DNA of 64,000 nucleotides from Atherix ibis (Eukaryota > Arthropoda > Insecta > Diptera > Athericidae), in assembly GCA_958298945.1 (NCBI GenBank), contig OY282610.1, positions 21,352,233 to 21,416,232 of the forward strand, given 5' to 3'. A program made the position numbers and the translations under genes. This document shows positions 37,901-49,900 of this stretch, in pieces. The notes under the pieces are model-generated. The model saw only the letters and a list, made by a program, of their open reading frames with translations. It was not told the origin of the DNA and did no database searches. Position 1 is the first letter of the stretch. Each line of letters starts with the position of its first letter.

Positions 37901-40900
37901 CTCTGTCCGTGACGACCCAAATTTGCTCCAGAGGGTCATAACTGGTAACGAATCATGGGTTTATGGTTATGACGGAAGCTGCTGCACGAGCCAAGACCGA
38001 AAAAAGTGCACCAAGCTCGGTCGAATGTGAAGGTTTTGCTTACAGTTTTCTTCGATTGCAGGGCCGTAGTGCATCACGAGTTCTTGCCACAGGGTAGAAC
38101 GGTCAATAAGTAATATTACCTGCAAGTTATGCGCAAGTTGCGGGAAGCAATCCACCAGAAACGCCCGGATTTGTAGAAGAACAAAAATTGGCTTTTGCAC
38201 CATGATAACGCCCCTGCTCACGCATCGTTGCTTGTGCCCCAATTTTTGGCTAAAAACAACACACTAATAATACCGCAGCCACCGTATTCCCCAGATCTGG
38301 CCACCTACGACTTTTTTTTGTTCCCGAAACAGATTCTTTGATACATTTTTTGGAATGGGCAAAAATCGAAGACGAGCCAAAACACGTGCAAGCAAAGCAG
38401 CTGTCAAAAATTATCTGAACATTCAAAATGGCCGAACTGGTCGGCATAAGTGAGAGCTATGAGTACCAAGATAACGCCACAAAAAAATCGAATATACGTA
38501 ACCCGTGGAAATTCAAAATTCGCGATACTTTTTGAACAGACCTCGTATTTGAAAACTATTTTTGATGAAATTTTCACAGTGGGATTTTTTTTTTTACCTA
38601 AAATAAAAATCAAAGAAATAATTTTTTTTTATTAATAATTTCCATTTTGAATCAATACAAATTTTATGGGGCACACTGAAAATTTACCCATATTCATATA
38701 AATTCTTTGTTAAATTTATGTCGTTTATCTGTGCGTAGTTATTTATAATTATTTGTTTTCTTATCAAGTTAAAATAAGAAATGTTTTTAATTAAATAAAA
38801 AATAGAACTTGTTATATTTTCACTCACAATACATAAAAAAAAAAAAAAAATTCACAAAAGATCATGTTAAGTAAGCGTTTATTAATAATAATAAATATTA
38901 TGACCAAATTGACTGTGTGTGGTGCCATCTCTGTGTGAACGTTTCAATTAATTTCAGTACAGATCCGAACCTATCATATTCGTCGTCCTTTCATAACGTC
39001 AACTTTTATCGAATTGAAATAATTTTTTTTTTTTAAAATTAATAATTTGTTTTTATAAATAATAAATCGAATAAAATTTTTTGTTAATATGAGTTTCTAA
39101 ATGAATTTAAAAAAAAAAATTTGAATTTTTGAAAATTTTACTTTTTGTTTTTTTCTACTAAATTTTCTTATAAACATTTTTGGATCCCTTAATATCAATG
39201 ATGGTGATTGGGGGAGTCTTTTTTTTTTTTTTTTTTAAATTAAATTAAAATTAAAATGTTTATAAGTACAAAAGAAGCATAAAGAAAATTTCATAGCAAC
39301 AAAATGTCAAAAGTGGTGATGGGCGGCTTATACTATACATACATACATATATACGCTTAATATTTATAATAATTCAGGTTGTGGTTGTGTTCATATTAAA
39401 CGACCATTATTTCAATAGGAACATTTTGGGTTTACTCAATATGTTGATTAATAACATTTTTAATGACAGCTGTCAAACATTATTTCAATTTTGCGAAACA
39501 CCAATGTTTGACAGTTCCGATCGGCTATAACTTTTTGCTCCTTTTATTCTGTAATAGCAAAACAAAGGAACAAAAAAAAATATTCCCCTTCTTTCTAAAT
39601 TATACACGTATAATCATCAACCACAGCTTCATGAAATTTTTCATAAGATCATCAAAAATATAGCAACAAAAACACAAAAAAAAAACACTAGAAAATTAAC
39701 AAAATAATATTTGTTCAATCCTCTCCCCACCCCCCGCCTCAAAAAAAACAAAAAAAAAAACTAAACTAAACTAAAATTAAAAAAAAAACTATATTTTTAT
39801 TGAGAAAAAAAAACACCAAAAAAAAAAAAATAACAAATTTCATACAAAACAAACAAAAATAAAAAGAAAAAAGAAAAAAAAAACCTATAAAAATATATAT
39901 TCGAATAAAACAGGGCTGAACATGGAAGCGGATCGAATTCTGGGGGCAAGCTATCAATACGTCGCCGTAGGAAAGGCCCCAGACAGGAGTGAGTAAAAGT
40001 CCCAAAAAAAAAAAAAAAAAAAAACAAAAAAAAAACTTTTAAAAATAAAACACATAAAATTGTGTGTTTAAATAAATTTACTAAGTTTTTAATACTAATT
40101 AATTAATAAAAAAAAATAAAAAAAAAATTAATTAATAATTGTTATTATAAATGCTTTTTGTTTTTTGTTTTTTGTTTTTTTTTTTTTTTAATTCTTTCAA
40201 TATGTTAGTGCATCAAATACAATGCAAAATTATTGTAATAGTACCAAGACATTTGAAAAGAGAAAGTTATATTTTTTTCGTCCTTGATTGTTATTAATTA
40301 TTATAATAAAAAAAATTTTTTTTCGTGTGTATATGTGTAAGGCAAATAATACAAAAAGAAGAATTTAATATAAAAAATAATTTTATATATTGTATATATT
40401 TTCTTTAAATTGTACTTACTATATTTAATAAAAGAGAGCACAGAAAATTATCTAGTCTGATATGATTTCTTCTTCTTCTTTATCATCTAATTTTTCATGT
40501 CTAATAGACTCTATACTACAAGTGTTAACACACAAAAAAAAAACAAGACAGAAATCCTGTGTTTTTTTTTTGTTTTAGTTAGGATAGCCTTTAATGCTTA
40601 GCGTATAATCTCTATGCTTATGTAATTATTTTCTATTATCGGGTTTTTCAATAGCAACTTGACACTTTTGAGTATTTTCAATATGAAAATACTCAAAAGT
40701 GTCAAGTTGCTATTGAAAAAGCCGATATAATTTCGGAAGAAGAAAAAAATTATTCATTAGTTCTTTTTTATTTATTTTTCTCTAGTAAATAATTTCACTG
40801 ATCTATCTACTCAATTTAATTAGAAATGAATAAAAAACTAACCTCAAAGTTATTAACGTTTTTCCCGGGAGGGGGAAAACGAAAGAGAGCTTCTAATTTA

Positions 40901-43900
40901 AGATTTTTTTTTTTTTTGATTCTACAAATATTTTGGATTTGGGAAGATCACACATTAAAAAAAAAAAAAAAACAATTTGGCTTCCATTTCGTTAGTATGA
41001 TGCACAGCCTAAAATCAAACGAAACGAAAAACACACGTTTAATTTCACAGATGGCGCTGGTTGCACATTAATGTCAGTATTTTGCCTTTTTTTCTCTTAT
41101 TGCAACGCCACCCTACCACAGTCATTTGACTGAACCACTATTATATGAATATCAAAAATGGGTAATGGTTTAAGCACATGCACTTTTCGCAAATAATTAT
41201 GCTTTTTTCGAACACATATTATTTTCGTTAAATATTTGTAGATATAAAGACTTTTTATTTGGGTTTTTTTAAAGAGAATTCACAGTGCTATCTTTATTGC
41301 AGAATAAAATTATTTATTTTGATTACGTTATTATATGAAAATAGTATCGTTAAAATGGCGTCCATGATTTCGTTTGTAAGAGGTTAGTCGAAAAATGCAA
41401 TTTTGAATGGCTTTTTCGGATTAATTGGTCTGAGGCTCGAATGATGTTGTTCTCTTCAGCTCGAAAAGTGTTTTGGATTTATTGGCAATTATTGATTTGA
41501 TCAAACCCCAAAAAAAAAAGTTAAATCACACGATCTTGGTGACCAGTTGACATACAAACAGTTCTTTGGTTCGACTGCTCACCATCCTGTCAGAGGTCAA
41601 AAAAAATCTGTTATCGCTTGATACCTCTCTCGCAATTAATAGCTTTTCGACCAAAATCCCCACCAGACAGTATGTATTTTTTTGGATGCAAAGGAAACTT
41701 CTGGAACTGTTGTAGTTGATTTTTGTCTTTGATCTGACAAGACGATGCCAATTGCTCAAGGGCCCCATTAAGTGATCACCCAACCTTTCATTTGGTCTTG
41801 TAGCTTGACTGCTTGAGTCAATTGAGTTTTGTATGTTATGGATGTAGACTCAACTCAATATTTGCCAATGATGGCTGCTATAGTACAAACGTATAAGAAT
41901 GACAGTACTGTCATCAAAAACGTCAAAGTAATATACTGTCAAAGATCGAGAATACCTATTGAAAAGCCCCCTAATAAAATTAATAAATCTAATCTATTTT
42001 AATTTAATAACTGTTATTTTTTTTAAAATATTTTTTTCATTTTTAATCAATTACAGCACTGTGTGCGTATTATTTGCAATTTATTTCTTGAACATGTTTC
42101 GGAAGGTATTTTAGTAGCATCTAGTGGCGTTATACAGAACCCTTTTTAATTACTTTAAATAATTGGTTTTCTATATGAGATTATAACAGTGACAGCGGTG
42201 ATATATGATGATGCATTTTAGGGAATCAATTGAAATAATATTTCTAAATAATATTGTATAAATAAAAATTAGTGTAAAAATACAGTATTTTTCTTGTCGT
42301 ACTTTAAGAGCATCCAACAAAATGTTACTGCTACTGTACTTTTATTGTTGTTTGACATTTCTCCTCTGTCGAACTCTGTTGGTGATATTTGACAAGTGTT
42401 GCTTATTTTGGATATTTCTATTAATCGAAATAATCAATTTTACTCTAAACAAAACCAACCGATAAATAATACCCTTCAATAATATATTAAATTAAATAAT
42501 AAGTTTTTATTATATTTTGTTATATAATTATTCATGTAATTAGTCACTAACCGTTTATTTTATAATATATGAAATCAAATTTCAATAAAAAAAATTTACG
42601 CTAAGCAAAATTAAATTAAAACCAATAAATAAACAAATAATAATATTGTTTAGATATGATCGTAAAAACTGTAATTCCCTTTGAATTGTTTGGTGCTAAC
42701 GATAAAATGGGTAGTTATAACGGTTGCCGTAAGATGGCACATTAGTTTGTAAGAACTGATTGCTAACGGAATACGATAGACGGCGCAGTTGTAGAATTTT
42801 TATTTAATAAGTTATGTGCTAATAAAATAATACGATAATATAGGCCCCTAAATTTGTATATACACTCCCGGCCAATTATTTTATGTGACCATTTGGGTTT
42901 CCGCAGGAGAGTTGAATAAAAAGTGGACATTTAAAATTAAAATGCGAAAAAATGAAGAATAACTTTCTTAAAGAAAAGAAGAAGAAAAAATAAAAAGAAA
43001 AAAGTATTTTTTTTAAACATTATTTATTATCAAAATAAAAATATAATATTGTCTCAACAACAACAAAAATTGCTTAAATTGCTTTTTGTTGTTGTTGAAT
43101 AAACCTCTTTTGTGTTTGATGGTTTCAGTTGATCCGTTTTTTTTTTTTTTTTTTAATAATCCTCAACAAGTCCTGTTGGGGCCCCCTTCTATCCTGTCTA
43201 GCTCATCCCAAATAATTTCTATGCGATTAAGATCGGCCATGTCATATTTTCCAAAATGCCTTCTTTATTTTTTTTTCTTTTGCAGACAGTCTTAAAATAA
43301 TTTTAAACTATATTTTAGATCGTTATCCTGCTGCATAAGAAACCCTTTACCAATTGGCTGAAGTCCTGTAAAAAAAGTATTCATCTCTAATGCTGTTATT
43401 TTCTTAAAGTCCCAATAATCCGAATACCAAACCATAACCGACACACCGTCCGCCATGCTTTACAGTTGGCACCACTGCTTCCGGTAGAATTTTTCACCAG
43501 CACTCCTACCTATATATAGATTCTTTTTTTTTCTATCCAAAGAAATGGAACTGTGACTTATACGTTCACAGTAAATTTTTAAAGTTCTCAACAGTCCAGT
43601 TATAATGGAATAAGTTCCAATCCAAGCTTCTACTTTTCTTTCATTTTGAGGCCGTATTAAGTGCCACATGCCCAAATAGATCACCAACCGTTAATAATTC
43701 TAACCAAATTTGAGGTGCTTTAAATGTCCGACCCTCGCTTAAACTAGTAATTTTCAGCTTACCGGACTTTGATAAATTCTGATGACTTCCAGTCTGACTT
43801 GAAATTTCAAATTTAGCCGCTAGAAATCGCTCCAAATTTACCTTCATTAAAATAAGTAAAAATATCAGAACCCTCTGAATTTATTAAGATTTTCACTGAA

Positions 43901-46900
43901 AGTTTCCTAGAGGTGGTCGCAGAATTTTGGCCGAGAGTGTAAATAGGAAATTCGATAGTAGCGCCGAGAAAGAATTTTTTTTCAAAACCGTATTCAAATT
44001 CTTCTTTAAGTGTCTTGCTAATTTTTGATTAACTTTTTTTTTTAAAAATATAATTAATTATTTTGGTGTATTTTATTTAATTTCTTTACAATTTGCCACC
44101 GCTCGCCCCACCTAATGCCAATTCATGTCACAGAGCGTGGAAAGCTCGACGATTATACGTGTGCGTTAAAAAATCTGTGTTAGTAAAAATTTGATGTTAA
44201 TTTTTTTAAAAATATTTAAAAAAAAACCACAAAAATCATCAAATCCATATTATTATTTTAATAATTTTTCTTTAAATAAATTAATAAATTTGTTGGAAAT
44301 ATTTTCTTTATTGGAATTTGTATGGTATTTACAAATTATAGTCTTTTTTTTTCTTTTAAAACTCAACACGTATTAATTTTAAAATTTTCATATTTTTAAT
44401 CAAATTTAGTACAAATCCGTAATTTTAATACTCGTAAACATATGAAAATATTTTTTTTTTAAACTTTTGCAAATTTGAATATATGAAAAATGTTAAAAGT
44501 ACTTATATTAACTGAAGACTTAGTTCAAGAAATATTAATAGCTTGTAGGAGGAGACTTTTAAAATATCATAAAAAATAATAATAATAATTTCGGATATTA
44601 GGGGAAATTCACTTCAATTAGACTTTTTATCTAGAGTACTTTGCAAGTACTAAAAATTATAGTAAAGAAAGCTGTAAAGATCACAAGACGTGCTGCAATT
44701 GTCTGTTTTTATGATGTTTTTTTCCAATACAATTTGGAGGGATTTAAATTTAAAAAGTTGACTAGCTTTAATAGATTTTCATGTTTATTGTGTTTTGTTA
44801 AATCGGGAAAAAGTACAAAAATTTTAATTGTACTTAATTTGAAAAGGTCACAAAAAATGTATATTTTGGTCAAACTCATCAGAAGAAAATGGTCAAACTC
44901 ATCAGAAATACTAAAATCACAGAAAATACTAAATTTCTCTAATAATTAAAGATGATTAGTACTAAAAAAAATTATGCATTTTTATCAAAAAATTTAAAAA
45001 TGTTACAAATCAAAATTTTACAAAACAGCGGATGTACTAAAATCATCAGAAAATGGTCGAACACATCAGAAGTGCTAAAATCACATATAGTATTAAAAAT
45101 CTCTACTAGTTGAAGACGATTTAGTACTAAAAAAATATATATTGTATTTTTGTGAAAAAATTTTAAAATTGTCACAAAATTCGAAATTTTAGAAAACATT
45201 GAATGTACTAAAATTATCAGTAAATGGTCAAACACATCAGAAATAATAAAATCACACAAAGTACTAAAATTCTCGAAAACTTGAAGATGACTAGTACTAA
45301 AAAAATATGAATTTTTGTTGAAAAATTAAAAAAATGTCACAAATTTTGAAATATCACAAAATATTGGATGTGATAAAATTATCAGAAAATCGTCAACAAA
45401 ATGAGAAGAATTACTAAAATCAAGCATACCATAGTACTAAAATTCTCAAAAACTTGAAGACGGTTGGTACTAAAAAAAATATTAATTTTATTGAAAAAAT
45501 TCAAATTGTCACAAAATTCGAAATTTCAGAAAACATAGAATGTACTAAAATCATAAGAAAATGGTCAAACACATCAGTAGTACTAAAATCAAGCATGGTA
45601 TTAATATTCTCTAAAACTTGAAGACGATTAGTACTAAAAAAAATATGAATTTTTGTGAAAAAATTCAAATTGTCACAAAATATGAAATCTCACAAAACAT
45701 CGAATGTACTAAAATCATCAGAAAATCGTCAACAAAATCAGACGTACTAAAATCAAGCAGAGTACTAAAATTCTGTAAGACTTGAAAAATTTATATTTAC
45801 AATTAAATTTGTTGACATAGGTCAATGTGAACAGTTCAAGATATTAGTACTAAAAATGTACTAAACAAGGACGATTAGTACTAAAAAGGTTCTTAACTAT
45901 TAAGGAATCTGATTTTAAAATACCTATACAAGTATGACATGAGTTATGGATCATCAGTTTTGTAGACTCATAACATATATAATATCTCAGAAAATGTATC
46001 TGATGCGCGAAATTAAAATTTATTAATTAAAGATTTTTTCCATTTCTTTTTTTACTTTTTAGTTTTCTTTTAAACGTGAAGCCACGTTAATTTAGTACTT
46101 AAATGCATTGTTGCTTTTTCTTTAAAAGATACGATCTTTTGATTTTATTTTTTATTGGCAATTAACGAATCTTTAATGGTAAAAATTAAAACTGTACGGC
46201 AGTGAAAGCTTCTGGACAGTCTATTGTAAAAATTTTCCTGACATTTTTCAATATTAATTATTATTGTTTTTTTATTTATTGCGATTCGAAATTGTTATTC
46301 GTCAAATATTGAAACAATTGCAATTAAGTAGCAGTCGTAGTATATTAATAATGATGAGGACAGTCTAGTTTTGCTAAGAAAGTTTAACACACTGAATTTC
46401 AACTTTTTATAAAAAATAATCATTGTTATTTATATAAGAAAAAGAAATGAAAATGAATGTTAATTTGTCGGTAGTTTACGATTATAATTTCTAGTATCGC
46501 ACTGATTAGTACGGCAATTGTTATCTTCATCCACCACACATTAGCCATTTAGTACTAAACGAAATATTTTTAGTACACATTATCATAAAAAAATTTGAAA
46601 TTTCTTTTCATTTTGCAAATTCTTTTCGAAACTATTTTTTGTTAAATAATTATTTACTCTTAAAAATTAAAAGAATATTTTCTTTTTTTTTATTTGCTCA
46701 ATAAATTGCCAAAAATATCCTCGAAAAAAAGGTTGTTCACAAAGAAGTACACCCGACTACGAAGGTATGAATCTTAAACCAATATAATTTTTTTGTCAAT
46801 TTCTTTTGGTTTTTCTTTATATAATTTTTATCTTTTGTTTTTGTAATAATTTTTTTGTATAAAAAAAATATAAAAAATTCATTTACAATATAAAAAATTC

Positions 46901-49900
46901 CATAAAACATTCTAGGCTAGAACAAATTATATTTCAACTACCCCTAATCTGTCAGTTATAATGGGGAAGGAGAACCTAAGTTGGGGACTATTATTTTCTG
47001 AGAATTTTTTTTTTCTGTGTTGAAAATGATAAAAGTACTTAATCGTAAAATTAATAAAAACTATTTGTTGTACCCTCTTAAAGAGCCCCTGAATATTAGA
47101 TTTTTAGCAAAAAAATTTGTTTGTACTAAAATATTTTCCAGTAATGTTTTTAATAATAATTTTTTTTGGTTTAACTGCCCAATATTTTTTAGTACTAAAT
47201 TTATTTAGTACTAATTTTTTTTGTCTAATAAAAATTTTCGCATTGAATTTATTATACAAAATTTTTAGTACTAATTTTTTGTGCTCTAAAAGTTTTTGCA
47301 TACATTTTTTAGTACAAAATTTTGTCAGTACTAATATGTTTTCTACTAAAACTTTTTGCAATAAATTTTTTTGTTCTAAAATTGCATTAAATTTTTTAGT
47401 ATTAATTTTGTTTGTACTAATTATTTTTAGTACTAATTTTTTTGTGGACAAACTTTCTGAATTAAATTGTTTTGTTGTAAAATTGTATTAAATTTTTTAG
47501 TAGAAAATTTATTTAGTACAAATTTTTTTGTCGACTAAAGCTTTTTGCTTTGGAATTTATTATACAATTTTTTTTAGTACAGATTTTTTTGTGGACTAAA
47601 ACTTCTTGCATTCAAATTTTTTATACAATTTATTTTAGTACAAATTTATTTGTCGACTAAAGCTTTTTGCATTGGAATTTATTATACAATTTTTTTAGTA
47701 CAGATTTTTTTGTCGACTAAAACTTTTTGCAATAAAATTTTTTATATAATTTATTTCAGTACAAATTTTTTTGTCGACTAAAACTTTTTGCATTGGAATT
47801 TATTATACAATTTTTTTTAGTACAGATTTTTTTGTCGACTAAAACTTTTTGCATTAAAAGTTTTTATACAATTTTTTTTAGTACAGATTTTTTTGTCGAC
47901 AAAAACTTTTTGAATCAATTTTTTAGTAAAAAATTTTGTCAGTACTAATATGTTTTGTACTAAAACTTTTTTCATTAAGTTTTTTCATACGTTTCGCTCC
48001 TGATAACATTAATTACCTATTAATTTAGCTATAAATAGTTATAGATGGGTGAATTAATGCGTAAACTGAGTACTAAATTGTTTTCAGAGTATTTAATTGA
48101 ATCGCATATTCCCAAATTTATGTCGAAGCAGGTTCAGATTATTATGTTCACTATCTAAACTAAATTGCGCTCTAAAAGGCAATAAATCAAGGTAAAAATA
48201 ATTATTTAAATGAACACTCTTGGCCATATTGGCTATCCTGACACATATTCTCGGTATCGAAACAATGTACCCTTATAATAATATAAAAAAAATTGTTTCC
48301 ATCATGAAGGAGTGCCAAAAAAAATTAACGTTTTGTTTTTAGTTTAAATACTAAGCAAAATTTAAAAAAAAAATTAGTTTTTTTTTAAATTTTGCTTAGT
48401 ATTTAAACTAAAAACAAAAGTAGTTTTTTTTATGTGAACGCAATTTCAAATTTTCCTACATGGGTTCTTAGCGGTAGAAATTAAATATTTTGTCATTTTC
48501 CGTTGGAGGGGAGAGGGGGGGAGGTTGCATTGGACAGTGGTTAATTTTTGTCCACAAAATAAGCTTCCCAAAAAATGTGCATGGTGTTGTGTTTGGTTTA
48601 CAACACCATCTATTGAATTTTCTTGGTGGCTGAAAAAATTAAAATTTATTTCGAAATAAAAGAGAAATTGTCTTTTTTCTTATATACGATTTTATGAATA
48701 AATTATTAGTAATATATAAATTGAAAAATTTGGATTGAAATTATTATGGAATAAAACACATCAAATAGTGGCAAAGATGATATTTTTCTCTATCAAAATT
48801 TTTGATAAAAATTCCTTCCCTCCTTAAGAACCATATTATGCCAGGATCCAATATGTCTGTTGGCCAAAATTGTTTTAAGCGTTTTAAATCGATTTTATTT
48901 ACATTGTACAGAATACCTAGTCTTAATTGGTAATTTTAATGGTTGATCCCATTTTCAGATATTAACTAGAAATCATAAAGGATGGCTTGGGTAATTCAGA
49001 ATTTTCGAAATTATTTCATAACAATCCGATAAATGCATAAATAATGACGAAATTAGTTTTTCTATAAATGTATTTCTTTAGGGTTTTATTAAAATCAATT
49101 AGATTTTAGTAAATTTCTATTCAATTTCTAATCATTTAATTCTTTATTTTCTTTATAAATATTTTCTGTTCAATAAAAAATAATCAAAAAAAAAGTTTCC
49201 AATGATAAAATTTTAGAAAAAGATTTTAATCGAAAATTTAAAAAAAAAAATTTACGAAAAAGAATAGGAAAAGAAAATTATGGCAATTTCACTCTACGTT
49301 TATGGCAAATACTCGTAGATTCTCGTTAAATTTTTCGTGGAAAGATTATAGAAAAATATTGGTTTTTTTGTTGGTTTCCCTTACAAAAAAAAAACATTGA
49401 AAATTCGAAAAAAAAATAACAAAAACAAAAAAGGGAAGCGACAAATTATGGTAATTTTACTCAATTTTTATGGGAAATAATTTTACATTAATCATTTTAT
49501 GAATAAAATATTTTTTTGCGTTTACCTGAGAAAACATGAAAAAAAATTTTTTTTTAATTTTCGAAAAAGAATAGGAAAAGAAAATTTTGGAAATTTTATC
49601 CTATTTTTATGGGAAATAGTTTCCCGTAAACTTTCCCATCAAAAGATTTTGTGAAAAAAATTGTGTTTTTTTTTTGGTTTCCTTACAAAAAAACATCAAA
49701 AATTTCAATTATCAAAAAAAAAATTTGCAAAAATAATTAGGGAAAAAAATTATGGCAGTTTTACTCAGTTTTTATGGGAGATAATTTTACGTTAATTATT
49801 TCATAGAAAAATTATGGAAAAAATTGTTTTTTTTTATTTCCCTTAGAAAACATAGTAGAAATTAAAAAAAAATGGCAAAAGCAAAAGAAAAATATCGGTA

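Noticed and set aside
39924..39994. Alternative reading of the 75-bp block from its own ATG ([12 protein letters not shown])
   Set aside because: It stops right after the donor and needs the exon to be a first exon with a poor leader; the cassette reading in the OSBP phase explains the length and borders better.
47104..47491. Overlapping frames of 115 and 124 codons on opposite strands
   Set aside because: Low-complexity F/L/K/N-rich translations of the TTTTAGTAC array; both strands are open only because of the AT repeat.
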